Below, piece by piece: positions 7,381 to 14,968 of a stretch of 15,267 bases of DNA. The first letter of the stretch is position 1. Each line of letters opens with the position of its first letter. The notes beneath the pieces are model-generated. The model worked only from the letters and a program-made list of their open reading frames with translations, was not told where the DNA came from and made no database searches. Source of the DNA: JBBRLG01 sp038231495 (GTDB lineage Bacteria > Planctomycetota > Planctomycetia > Gemmatales > Gemmataceae); NCBI GenBank assembly GCA_038231495.1, contig JBBRLG010000105.1, forward strand, positions 1 to 15,267. Direction: 5' to 3'. The position numbers were made by a program, and so were the translations under genes.

Positions 7381-9171
7381 TTACTTCTTCTCAACTTTCG
7401 GCGCCGGCGCATAATCGACGAACCCAATTAGCATCTCGTCCCAGGTCTGTTCGCCCCAGTGGACCAGCGCCTTCGCGTTGGGGTTGTTGGGGTTGTCCGA
7501 CGAGTTGTCGAAGTGGGCCGTACACTCGATCTTCGTGCCCGCCGGCAGCCGTAGCGGCTTGACCAGCCGGTAATTGCTCTGCCAGTTGAAATCGTAGTGC
7601 GGCACCGACAACAGCGTCTCCTTCTTGCCGTCGGGGTAAACCGCCTTGTAGACGAAATCCTTGCCGCGCAGGTGCATGTGCGGCAACAGGCTGTACAGGT
7701 CCACGTCTTCGTCGAAGGTCGCCACCGACTTGGCCTCGTGGTTGCTCGCGCCGGGCGGGATGAATAACAACTGCTGCGCGATGCCGCGTGTCTTGACCTC
7801 CTGGGCCGGCGGCTCCTTGGCGAAGATCAGGCCGATCGACGAACGGTCCGTCTGCTCCACGCCGTTGGGCGTGTAGTGCAGCTGGAAAACCAGCGTCGCA
7901 CCCTTGGGCAACTTCTTGGCGGTGCCCGGCGCGAACATCGCCGGCATATCGCCCGGTGCGTAGGCCGCCAGGAAGCCGTTGCCGATGCCGTCGCGCGGGT
8001 TGCCGCCGGCGCCCGGACGCTGGCCCTTGGCGGCGACGTAAACGATGATGTGATGCACGACCTCGCGGGCACCCGGCTTGGCCTCCGCCGCCTGCACCCA
8101 GCGGTCCTCGTCGAAATTCGTCGGCACCAGCACGTGCTTGTACTTGATGCCGTTGGCGTCCGTCTTGGCCGGCACCTTGATTTCGTCCGGCATGGTAAAC
8201 ACCACGTCCGGCTTGCCGATGATCCAGCCCTTGGCGAACGCGCGCTCCGCCGGCAGGTCCTTCGGATCGCCCTTGGGGCAGCCCTGCTCGACCCAGGAGA
8301 GAAGCGCGTCGCGGTCCTCTTGCGTCAAGCTGCGGTCGTTGCTGAATTTGCCGTGGGCCGGGTCGGCGTGCCAGGGCGGCATACGCTTCTCCTTGATGAC
8401 CTCCTGAATGGTGTCCGACCAGTTCAGGGCGTCCTCGTAGGTCACCAGCTCCATCGGGCCGACCTGGCCGGTGCGGTGGCACTCCTGACAGTTCTTTTGC
8501 AGGATGCGGCTTACCTGCTTGGTGTAGGTGACGGTGCCGGTCTCCTTGGGCTTGGTAGCGCGGGCGATCAGGCAGCCGGCCACGTCGGTCTTGGCGACGG
8601 AAACGTCCCGCCCGGCCAGGAACTCTTCCAGCGCGTCGGCCAGGTCGCTGCGCGTCGGGCCGGCCCGCCGAAAACCGATGCCGAACTGGTCGTCGATGCG
8701 GCCCTGGTAAACAACCTTGCCCTTGGCGTCGAGGACGAACGCTTCCGGCGTCCGCTGGGCGCCGAACTGGTCGGCGACGACGTTGGCGGTGTCCTTGAGG
8801 ACGGGGAACGGCAGCTTGTTTTCCTTGGCGTGGCCCGCGACGCGGGTCGCCGTGTCCTGGTTGTTGGCGTTGATGCCGACGACCACGACGTCCTTGTCGG
8901 CGTAGGACTTGTGCAACTCGGCCAGGCGCGGCATGAAGGCGTTGTTGATGGGACATTCGGTGCCCATGAAGACGACGACGACGGCCTTCTTGTTGGCAAC
9001 GTCGGCGAGCGACCAGGGTTTGCCGTCGAAATCTTTCAGGGTGAAGTTCGCGATGGTCTTCCCGACGCTGCCGGCCGGCTTGGCCTTTTCGGGCTTCGAC
9101 TCGCCGCCGGACAGGGCGACGAGCGGGAGCAGCAGCAGTAGCGGGGCGCAGTACAGTGCGGGATGGCGCAT
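7381..9171 (-). CDS. Exported redoxin-cytochrome c-PHM-like copper protein fusion
   Basis: 596 residues with three modules. Residues 1-23 form a hydrophobic signal peptide (MRHPALYCAPLLLLLPLVAL), possibly lipoprotein-like but without a clear lipobox. Residues about 35-190 are an AhpC/TSA-redoxin fold with one cysteine in the peroxiredoxin-style FMGTECP (C73) and no CxxC pair. Residues about 212-300 are a cytochrome c-like domain with one haem motif CQECH (228-232) and a candidate axial methionine M264 in KRMPPWH. Residues about 320-590 resemble the copper type II monooxygenase (PHM/DBH) fold, with candidate copper ligands H373 and H374 (VVHHIIVY), H432 (FQLHYTP), H498 and H500 (LPHMHLRG) and M580 (TWDEMLIGF). 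It should act in the periplasm or cell envelope. GAGGAAA at 9182-9176 on the minus strand supports the ATG at 9171. Substrate unknown; related fusions are common in planctomycetes. It converges on oleD but is unlikely to be functionally linked. Confidence 0.85.
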   Translation of the reverse strand: MRHPALYCAPLLLLLPLVALSGGESKPEKAKPAGSVGKTIANFTLKDFDGKPWSLADVANKKAVVVVFMGTECPINNAFMPRLAELHKSYADKDVVVVGINANNQDTATRVAGHAKENKLPFPVLKDTANVVADQFGAQRTPEAFVLDAKGKVVYQGRIDDQFGIGFRRAGPTRSDLADALEEFLAGRDVSVAKTDVAGCLIARATKPKETGTVTYTKQVSRILQKNCQECHRTGQVGPMELVTYEDALNWSDTIQEVIKEKRMPPWHADPAHGKFSNDRSLTQEDRDALLSWVEQGCPKGDPKDLPAERAFAKGWIIGKPDVVFTMPDEIKVPAKTDANGIKYKHVLVPTNFDEDRWVQAAEAKPGAREVVHHIIVYVAAKGQRPGAGGNPRDGIGNGFLAAYAPGDMPAMFAPGTAKKLPKGATLVFQLHYTPNGVEQTDRSSIGLIFAKEPPAQEVKTRGIAQQLLFIPPGASNHEAKSVATFDEDVDLYSLLPHMHLRGKDFVYKAVYPDGKKETLLSVPHYDFNWQSNYRLVKPLRLPAGTKIECTAHFDNSSDNPNNPNAKALVHWGEQTWDEMLIGFVDYAPAPKVEKK

Positions 9172-9216
9172 CAGATTTCCTCGTTCGGGGCTGGAATGCG
9201 AGCGGTACTCGTGAGC

Positions 9217-9222
9217 ATTCTA
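9217..9222 (-). promoter_or_regulatory. Candidate -10 box of the redoxin fusion gene
   Basis: TAGAAT reading the minus strand, inside GTGGTAGAATG, an 11-base string found again upstream of the Uma2 gene (13454-13464). It would start transcription about 40 bases before the ATG at 9171. No good -35 hexamer is visible. Confidence 0.45.
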
Positions 9223-9287
9223 CCACGATTCGGGGGCGCGGGTTTCAAATCGCGGCGGCGCGACCGCCAAAGGCATCGCCCTTTTTA

Positions 9288-9359
9288 GGCGCGCCGGGAG
9301 CGTAAGCGACCGGAGTCTTTCTCCGAATGAACACCGGGGGCTATCGCCCCCGGCGCGCC
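9288..9359. repeat. Cluster of small palindromes in the 9172-9704 gap
   Basis: Bounded by two copies of the palindrome GGCGCGCC (9288-9295, 9352-9359). Inside are CGGAG/CTCCG (9311-9325) and CCGGGGGC/GCCCCCGG (9334-9353). It resembles REP-type intergenic repeats. The rest of the 533-base gap holds the redoxin promoter, a candidate S53 promoter and the MITE-like element; I see no gene in it. Confidence 0.45.
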
Positions 9360-9388
9360 CGTTCGTAACAATTTTTCCATTTATTTGC

Positions 9389-9418
9389 TTGACGGCCCCC
9401 CGGTAAGAAAGTTAATCT
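9389..9418 (+). promoter_or_regulatory. Candidate promoter of the S53 peptidase gene
   Basis: TTGACG (9389-9394) followed after 17 or 18 bases by TTAATC or TAATCT (9412-9418). The -35 is good, the -10 weak. If used, the mRNA leader is about 280 bases long and contains the whole palindromic element 9549-9668. Confidence 0.35.
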
Positions 9419-9548
9419 TCTCGGATTACTATTTGCACGAAGCGACGAGGAAGGTATCACGACTCGCAGGGATGAAGTTTTGTCCGTGCCCCGCCGCGCC
9501 GCTGCCGTGCCCCGACCCGGATTCAACGCCACCCGGCGAGTCCTTATT

Positions 9549-9668
9549 GTAACCGTTCACTCCCCCCCTTACGAAGGGGGGGTAGGGGGGTGGAGAGAGC
9601 GCCAGGACCGACTGCTTACGTTCTTAACCCCCTGCCCCCCCTTCGTAAGGGGGGGAGTGAACGGTTAT
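9549..9668. mobile_element. MITE-like palindromic element, copy 1
   Basis: 120 bp, almost fully palindromic: arms 9551-9589 and 9628-9666 are 39 bp long with one mismatch around a 38-base centre. Each arm contains its own hairpin, CCCCCCCTT-ACG-AAGGGGGGG with one offset. It is flanked by an exact 8-bp direct repeat, TCCTTATT (9541-9548 and 9669-9676). The left end is GTAACCG and the right end, read inward, ATAACCG. No open frame, so it would need a transposase from elsewhere. Terminal GTAA and 8-bp duplications are the pattern of the IS66 family; that link is inference. Confidence 0.7.
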
Positions 9669-9704
9669 TCCTTATTTTTCTCATCGACTCAGGGAGTAGT
9701 CCGC

Positions 9705-12515
9705 ATGCCGCAATCGTTCTGGGGTTGGTCGCCGCGGCCCGTCACGGGCAACTCGGCGGCCCGTTCTCGCAAAAACCGCCTCCTCGGCACCCGCTGCCCG
9801 CTTTTCCTGGAACTCCTGGAAGCCCGCAACTTGCTTTCCGGCCTCCAACCCACCTACACCCGCGTCGTTCTCAACGGCGGGGCCAATCCCTTCAATGGCC
9901 CCAGCCCGACGGGAACCACGGTCGCGCAGATTCGCCACGCCTACGGTTTCGACAAAATTAGCTTCAAAGACTCCCTCGGCAACACCGTCCCCGGCGACGG
10001 CTCCGGCACGACCATCGCCATTGTCGATGCCTTCGACAACCCGACCATCGCCAACGACCTCATTCAATTCGACAAGGCGTTCAACCTGCCCGACCCGGTT
10101 TTCACCAAGGTGGATCAGACCGGCGGCACGAACTTCCCGGCCGTGAATAACGGCTGGGCGGGCGAAATCGCGCTGGACGTGGAGTGGGCGCACGCCATCG
10201 CACCCAAGGCCAACATCCTCCTCGTCGAGGCGACCGACAACAGCTACGCCAACCTGTTCGCGGCGGTCGCCTACGCCGCCAAGCAGCCCGGCGTCGTGGC
10301 CGTCTCCATGAGCTTCGGCGGCGGCGAGTTCTCCGGCCAAAAGGTGTTTGACAACACCTTCAAGACGCCCGCCGGCCACACCGGCGTCACGTTCATCGCC
10401 TCGTCGGGCGACAACGGCGCGCCGGCCTCCTATCCCTCCTCGTCGCCCAACGTCCTTTCCATCGGCGGAACGTCGCTGTTCACGGATGCTCTCGGCAATA
10501 TCACGGCCGAGACGGGCTGGGGCGGCAGCGGCGGCGGCATCAGCACCATCGAGATTCAACCCGCCTATCAGAAGGGCGTCGTTACCCAGAGCACCACCCG
10601 CCGGACCAACCCGGATGTCGCTTACGACTCGGACCCGAACACCGGTTTCCCGATTTACGACACCACCAACTACCCGGTGTCCGACCCGTGGGAGCAGTTC
10701 GGCGGCACCAGCGACGCCGCCCCTCAGTGGGCCGCCCTCATCGCCATTGCCGACCAGGGTCGCGCCCTGGCCGGCTTCCCGGCGCTCGACGGCGCCACGC
10801 AGACGATTCCCAAGATTTACACCCTGGCCGCCGCCGATTTCAACGACATCCTGACCGGGTCCAGTTTCGGCTCGCCGATTCTGGCCCCCGGCGTCGGCTA
10901 CGACCTGGTGACTGGTCGCGGCAGTCCCGTGGCCGACAAGGTCGTCAACGACCTGATCGGCAGTAACTCGGGCACGAACAATCCGGCCGCGACGTTCAGC
11001 ATTTCGGCCCCGGCGTCGGTGGTGGCCGGTGTCCCGTTCAACATCACGGTGACGGCGCTCGATGCTACCGGGCAGAAGGCCCTTACTTACAAGGGGACCA
11101 TCCACTTTACCAACTCCGACCCGTTGGGTTTCCTGCCGGCAGACTACACCTTCAACCGCCTGACCGACAAGGGCACCCACACCTTCACCGCGCTGGCGAC
11201 TCTCAAGACCGCCGGCACCGACCAGCTGATCGTTACGGACACGGCGGTCAACAGCACCATCACCGGCAGCACGACCATCATCGTCAAGCCGGCGGCGACT
11301 ACCAGGCTGGGGTTCGCCGTACAACCGGTGAACACGGCGGCCGGGGCGGTGATCCCGACCGTCACCGTGGTGGCGTACGACAAATACGGCAACGTCGTGA
11401 CCACGGACAATACCGACCAGGTCACGATCAGCATTGGCACCAACGCGGGCTTCCCGATCGTCGGCACCCTCGGCGGCACGAACACGGCGACCGTGCAGGC
11501 GGGCATTGCGACGTTCAGCAACTTGACGATCGACAAGACGGGTAACGGTTACACGCTCAGCGCCACGGCACCCGCGCTCAGTCCGACCCTGTCGCAGCCC
11601 TTCAACGTGATCGTGGCACCGGCGATTAACGCCATTGAGGACTTTGAAAAATCCGATTCCTGGTTCGTCAGCGGCACCGACGTGAACGGCTATCGGACGC
11701 CCACCGCGGCCCACGACGGCAGTTTCGGCCTGGTCATGACCACCGGCAACGACTGGATTTACCGGACCGACGCCGCCGCCCAGGTCAGCGCGGGCGACAC
11801 GCTCTCGGTGTGGGTGCAGTTCAGCGGCACGGCCGACGGCCGGGCCTACTTCGGCTTCGGCTCTTCGCAGACCGGGACGTTATCGCTGGTGGCGGCGGCC
11901 GACACCAACCAACTCATCTTGCAGCAGAACGTCAATTTCGGCTTCAAGAACCTGGCCGTCGTGAACCAGACCTTCAAGAGCGACCACTGGTATCGGCTCG
12001 AAGTGGATTGGGGCAAAGCGGGGGCAATTGTCGGCAAAGTGTTTGACAGCAACGGCACGACGCTGCTGCGGAGCGTCAACGCCAACACGTCGGGCATCAA
12101 GTCCGGCGGCGTCGCCTTGCGGGCCATCGGCAGCGACAAGTTCTTCGACACGATCACCGCAACGCACGGCGCGAATTATTTCGGGATTATCCCCCACTCT
12201 ACCAATCCGGTTAGCACGGTGGCCGGCGCCGATCTTGGCCCCGTCGCCGCCGGACGGTTCCTCAGCCCGCAGGCATCGCTGCTGCTGTCGGGGTCCACGA
12301 CCGCAACGACGTTCGCGTCGTCGCAGGCTACCTTTACCCCGACCGCCACGACGCGGGCGGTGGACTCAACCTTCGCCTCGGCCCCGACGGCGACCCCGGC
12401 GTCTTATCGTTCCTCGGCGGCGGACGATTCGCCACCGGCCAGTGGCAGCGGCTGGGCCGACTTCTCCAGCACGGCCGATCCCACCAGTTCCGCGGACGTG
12501 GACGATCTGGAGTAA
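9705..12515 (+). CDS. Secreted S53 (sedolisin/kumamolisin-type) serine peptidase with Ig-like repeats
   Basis: 936 residues from the ATG at 9705, preceded by AGGGAG (9691-9696). The frame continues upstream to 9480, but that would translate the palindromic element, so it is rejected. The N-terminus carries a basic stretch and FLELLEARNLLSG (34-46), the LExRxLLS-type motif of large planctomycete extracellular proteins. The S53 catalytic domain spans about 70-420: E154 and D158 in GEIALDVEW, oxyanion D236 in SSGDNG, nucleophile S336 in GGTSDAAP, and a calcium site D381-I382 with G396, G398 and D400 (GVGYD). Two beta-sandwich, Ig-like modules follow at about 430-528 and 532-637, then a possible LamG-like module at about 643-822 and a Ser/Thr/Ala-rich acidic tail. 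The usual S53 propeptide of roughly 200 residues is missing: catalytic-domain sequence begins within about 50 residues of the LExRxLLS motif. Likely an extracellular or surface endopeptidase active at acidic pH, as is typical of the family. Confidence 0.88.
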   Translation: MPQSFWGWSPRPVTGNSAARSRKNRLLGTRCPLFLELLEARNLLSGLQPTYTRVVLNGGANPFNGPSPTGTTVAQIRHAYGFDKISFKDSLGNTVPGDGSGTTIAIVDAFDNPTIANDLIQFDKAFNLPDPVFTKVDQTGGTNFPAVNNGWAGEIALDVEWAHAIAPKANILLVEATDNSYANLFAAVAYAAKQPGVVAVSMSFGGGEFSGQKVFDNTFKTPAGHTGVTFIASSGDNGAPASYPSSSPNVLSIGGTSLFTDALGNITAETGWGGSGGGISTIEIQPAYQKGVVTQSTTRRTNPDVAYDSDPNTGFPIYDTTNYPVSDPWEQFGGTSDAAPQWAALIAIADQGRALAGFPALDGATQTIPKIYTLAAADFNDILTGSSFGSPILAPGVGYDLVTGRGSPVADKVVNDLIGSNSGTNNPAATFSISAPASVVAGVPFNITVTALDATGQKALTYKGTIHFTNSDPLGFLPADYTFNRLTDKGTHTFTALATLKTAGTDQLIVTDTAVNSTITGSTTIIVKPAATTRLGFAVQPVNTAAGAVIPTVTVVAYDKYGNVVTTDNTDQVTISIGTNAGFPIVGTLGGTNTATVQAGIATFSNLTIDKTGNGYTLSATAPALSPTLSQPFNVIVAPAINAIEDFEKSDSWFVSGTDVNGYRTPTAAHDGSFGLVMTTGNDWIYRTDAAAQVSAGDTLSVWVQFSGTADGRAYFGFGSSQTGTLSLVAAADTNQLILQQNVNFGFKNLAVVNQTFKSDHWYRLEVDWGKAGAIVGKVFDSNGTTLLRSVNANTSGIKSGGVALRAIGSDKFFDTITATHGANYFGIIPHSTNPVSTVAGADLGPVAAGRFLSPQASLLLSGSTTATTFASSQATFTPTATTRAVDSTFASAPTATPASYRSSAADDSPPASGSGWADFSSTADPTSSADVDDLE

Positions 12516-12534
12516 TACGGAGCGCAGGAACTCG

Positions 12535-12594
12535 GAGCCGCGGCCGTAAGGGAGCGGAGCAGCAGATTGCTTTGCTCCCTCACGGCCGCGGCTC
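12535..12594. terminator. Convergent terminator between the S53 and Uma2 genes
   Basis: Arms 12535-12555 and 12574-12594 pair over 21 bp with one mismatch (a G-U pair on the minus transcript) around an 18-base loop. The right arm overlaps the last five codons of the Uma2 gene. No long T-run. Confidence 0.55.
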
Positions 12595-13269
12595 TGACAC
12601 GTTTTGGAGTCGGCCCACGAAGGCCGCATGTTCCGCGGTCGCGATGCCTTGTTGCAGGACCGCCAAGACGGTTGCCAGGTCAAACCGCACCAACGCCACG
12701 GGGTCGAGCCACAGGCCGGGGAACACTTCACTCCGCAAGACTCCGTTCGCGCCCGGCGTCAAACGCTCGAACTGGTCGCCGCGCAACACGAACCAATCGA
12801 CCGCCCGGTCCGGCACCCGCCAAACGATGTACTCGCGGACGCCGTTGCGGCGATAGGCGTTAAACTTCAAATTAAGGTCGATGGCGGTGGTACTGGCGGA
12901 CACCTCCGCGACGAGTTCCGGCGCGCCTTCAATGTAATCGCTGGCACTGATCCGCACCTGGCCGCCGCATTCGGGACTGACGATCAAGAGCGCGTCCGGT
13001 TGCGGTTCGTTGGCCATGTCGAGGCGCGCGGTCGTGTTGCCTCCGGCCTCGACGCCGGGCGTGCCGGCTTCGTAATTCGCGAGCCATCCGTCCAGGTGGA
13101 TGTGCGGCTTACCGTGGTGGCGGAAGCGTACCGGGGATGGCATGTAAACCATTCCTTCGATCAATTCAGCCTTGTTTATGTGCGGCATGGCCTCGTACCG
13201 GCGCTCGAACTCGTCGCGCGTGAGCCGGTCGCCTTGCCGCAGCGGCGGGATGAAGCCGTTGTCCGACAT
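12580..13269 (-). CDS. Uma2-family (DUF820) PD-(D/E)XK nuclease-like protein
   Basis: 229 residues from the ATG at 13269, supported by GGAGGG about 6 bases upstream. A longer in-frame start at 13365 would translate part of the palindromic element and is rejected. Family pattern: E38 in AELIEGMVYMPSP, D92 in QPDALLIV, E122 in GAPELVAEVSAST, and DLNLKFNAYRRNGVREYIVW with K136. These match the core of Uma2 proteins, which are amplified in cyanobacteria and planctomycetes and have a PD-(D/E)XK fold. The catalytic E-x-K is altered to E-V-S here, with K136 as the likely shifted lysine. Cellular role unknown; nuclease activity is predicted from fold only. No partner gene is evident. Confidence 0.85.
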   Translation of the reverse strand: MSDNGFIPPLRQGDRLTRDEFERRYEAMPHINKAELIEGMVYMPSPVRFRHHGKPHIHLDGWLANYEAGTPGVEAGGNTTARLDMANEPQPDALLIVSPECGGQVRISASDYIEGAPELVAEVSASTTAIDLNLKFNAYRRNGVREYIVWRVPDRAVDWFVLRGDQFERLTPGANGVLRSEVFPGLWLDPVALVRFDLATVLAVLQQGIATAEHAAFVGRLQNVSEPRP

Positions 13270-13292
13270 GCTTGCCCTCCGGTTAAGCCGGG

Positions 13293-13431
13293 GTAACTGT
13301 TCACTCCCCCCCTTACGAAGGGGGGGCAGGGGGGGTGAAGATGACGCCATGACCGAGTACCTCAAGCGGTTTTAACCCCCCCTGCCCCCCCTTCGTAAGG
13401 GGGGGACAAGTTAATGCCGTTGAACGGTTAC
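13293..13431. mobile_element. MITE-like palindromic element, copy 2
   Basis: 139 bp, same family as 9549-9668. Left end GTAACTGTTCA and right end, read inward, GTAACCGTTCA. The internal CCCCCCCTTACGAAGGGGGG hairpins are conserved. The right arm has about 14 extra bases and the centre differs. Flanking 8-mers AAGCCGGG (13285-13292) and AATCCGGG (13432-13439) match at 7 of 8, as expected for an older target duplication. It ends 23 bases before the Uma2 ATG. Confidence 0.7.
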
Positions 13432-13454
13432 AATCCGGGAATATCCTGGAGGCC

Positions 13455-13460
13455 ATTCTA
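13455..13460 (-). promoter_or_regulatory. Candidate -10 box of the Uma2 gene
   Basis: TAGAAT on the minus strand within GTGGTAGAATGG, the same string as upstream of the redoxin gene. It lies on the far side of the palindromic element from the Uma2 ATG, giving a leader of about 180 bases that includes the element. Confidence 0.4.
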
Positions 13461-13478
13461 CCACCCGCGACCGCACCG

Positions 13479-14786
13479 CTACGTCAACTTCTTGACGAGC
13501 ACCAGCGACTTCCGGCCGCTGCGGTCGTAGCGCTCGCGGCGCACCGGCGGCAGGTCGTCGGGCGTGCCGGACGTGAAGCCGCCCTTCTGCTGGAAATAAT
13601 TGAACGCCTGCGTCGAAAGGCAGAACAATTCGCCGACATTTTGCGCCCGCGCCTGCACCTCGGCGTACTGGATGAGCACGGCGCCGATGCCCTGGTTTTC
13701 GTAGCGCGGCGACACGCAAACGCACGCCAGCTCCGCCTTGTTCTGCTCCGGGTAGATGTGCAGGGCCGCACACGCCACCGGGTTGCGGTCCACCTCGAAA
13801 ACGAAGAAATCGTCGATCTGCCGTTCGATGTCCGACCGCGACCGTTTGACCAACTCATCGTTCTCGACGCCGGCCTGGATGAGGCTGAAAAGGAGCCGTA
13901 TGTCGCGGCGATGCGCCTTGCGGATGGCCTGGTACTCGTTGGCGTAAATGAGCGTGCCGATGCCCTCGTTGGAGAAGACCTCGGCGAGCAACCCTTCCTC
14001 GACCCGGCCGTCGATGATGTGGACGCGCGGCACGCCGCCGCGCGCCGCCCGGATGGCGGTCTCCAACTTCGACTGTTGCCGCTCCGGCACCTGGGCACGC
14101 GGCTGCTGGTGGAGTTGCTCGGCCTCGTCAACGGACAGCTGCCGGAGCAGTTCCGGTTCGGCGTCGCCGGCGGGTTCGGCGCGGAGTTGGATGCCGGGGT
14201 GCGTCGTCAGGAAGATCAGTTTGACCGCATGCAACGCGCGGGCGATTTCGACGGCGACGCTGTCGGAATTAAGGCGGTAGGAGCGACCCTCGCCGTCCAC
14301 GCCCAGCGGCGGAATGACCGGCACGATGTCTTTTTCGAGCAAGGCGTGGAGCAGGGTCGTATCGACGCGCTCGACCTTGCCGGTGTGCTGGTAATCGACG
14401 CCGGCCAGGATGCCCGCCGGGTGGGCGACGACGGAGTTGCTGACCGCGCCGCGCAGGTCGGTGGCCGACAGTCCTTCGAGCAAGTCGTGGGCAACGCGGT
14501 TGGCGGCGTTCAGAGCGAGTTGCAGCGTGACCGGGTCGGTGACGCCGGTGCCGTCGAGGTTGGAGGGCGTTTGCCCGGTGAGGGACGCGAGCCGGCTGAT
14601 TTGGTGCGAAGCGCCGTGGACCAGGGCGACGCCGATGCGCAGGCTGCGCAACAACGCAAGGTCGAGCAGTAGGTTGCGAAAGTTCTCGTCCTCGACGACG
14701 GCGCCGTCGAGCGCGATGACGAACAGGCGGTCGCGGAAGCGCGGCACATAGCGCAGGATTTCGCGAAGATCGACCAGGTGGAGCAT
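13479..14786 (-). CDS. argA: ArgA-like N-acetylglutamate synthase (amino-acid kinase fold plus GNAT)
   Basis: 435 residues from the ATG at 14786, chosen because GGAGAGG lies just upstream and MLHLVDLREILRYVPRFRD is the usual ArgA-like N-terminus; the frame extends to 14831. N-terminal amino-acid kinase domain about 18-285 (FVIALDGAVVED, VALVHGASHQISRL, NSVVAHPAGILAGVDYQHTGKV, LNSDSVAVEIARAL). C-terminal GNAT domain about 292-430 with the acetyl-CoA loop VSPRYENQGIGAVL (358-371). It would make N-acetylglutamate from acetyl-CoA and glutamate, the first step of arginine synthesis, in the cytosol; the kinase fold usually binds arginine as feedback inhibitor. Length and order match bacterial ArgA. 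No other arginine gene is in the window. The region about 204-242 is rich in Q, E and P and looks like an insertion or linker relative to a minimal kinase fold. Confidence 0.87.
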   Translation of the reverse strand: MLHLVDLREILRYVPRFRDRLFVIALDGAVVEDENFRNLLLDLALLRSLRIGVALVHGASHQISRLASLTGQTPSNLDGTGVTDPVTLQLALNAANRVAHDLLEGLSATDLRGAVSNSVVAHPAGILAGVDYQHTGKVERVDTTLLHALLEKDIVPVIPPLGVDGEGRSYRLNSDSVAVEIARALHAVKLIFLTTHPGIQLRAEPAGDAEPELLRQLSVDEAEQLHQQPRAQVPERQQSKLETAIRAARGGVPRVHIIDGRVEEGLLAEVFSNEGIGTLIYANEYQAIRKAHRRDIRLLFSLIQAGVENDELVKRSRSDIERQIDDFFVFEVDRNPVACAALHIYPEQNKAELACVCVSPRYENQGIGAVLIQYAEVQARAQNVGELFCLSTQAFNYFQQKGGFTSGTPDDLPPVRRERYDRSGRKSLVLVKKLT

Positions 14787-14863
14787 AAGCCTCTCCGCCA
14801 ATCCGCCGCGCGTTCGCGTCGGACCGGCCAAACAGGTTCGTCAGACCAACTTCGTCCTCCTCG

Positions 14864-14869
14864 ATTTTA
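14864..14869 (-). promoter_or_regulatory. Weak candidate -10 box of the argA-like gene
   Basis: TAAAAT on the minus strand, about 78 bases before the ATG at 14786, with no clear -35. It lies 32 bases from the divergent TATAAT at 14901. Confidence 0.3.
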
Positions 14870-14900
14870 CAACCTTGGCCCGCCGTTGTGGCCCGGCCGG

Positions 14901-14906
14901 TATAAT
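14901..14906 (+). promoter_or_regulatory. Candidate -10 box of the small acidic protein gene
   Basis: A perfect TATAAT in CCGGTATAATCCC. No matching -35 at 16-18 bases (TTGGCC is 20 bases upstream). The leader to the ATG at 14998 would be about 85 bases and includes the palindromic core at 14969-14981. Confidence 0.45.
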
Positions 14907-14968
14907 CCCTGCTGCGAATCTGATCGCTCGTAGCCGGCTGCGTTTGCCGCAGTCCAGCCAGCAAGCGG

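Noticed and set aside
7876..9141. 421-codon plus-strand frame across the redoxin fusion
   Set aside because: Antisense to haem, redoxin and copper-ligand motifs; the translation shows no family features.
9480..9704. N-terminal extension of the S53 protein from an upstream TTG
   Set aside because: It would translate through the palindromic element; the ATG at 9705 has an AGGGAG site and gives the expected LExRxLLS-type N-terminus.
9681..11714. Long open frame (677 codons) on the minus strand across the S53 gene
   Set aside because: It is antisense to a gene with clear catalytic motifs. High GC removes stop codons, and the translation is low-complexity R/G/V-rich with no domain.
9549..13431. 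CRISPR array from the repeated CCCCCCCTTACGAAGGGGGG units
   Set aside because: The units occur as inverted pairs in two separate elements, with no regular spacers and no cas genes.
9549..13431. Composite transposon carrying the S53 and Uma2 genes between two element copies
   Set aside because: Each copy has its own pair of 8-bp flanking repeats, and the outer flanks (TCCTTATT and AATCCGGG) do not match, so the copies inserted independently.
13641..14672. 343-codon plus-strand frame across the argA-like gene
   Set aside because: Shadow of the real gene; the conserved GNAT and kinase motifs lie on the minus strand.
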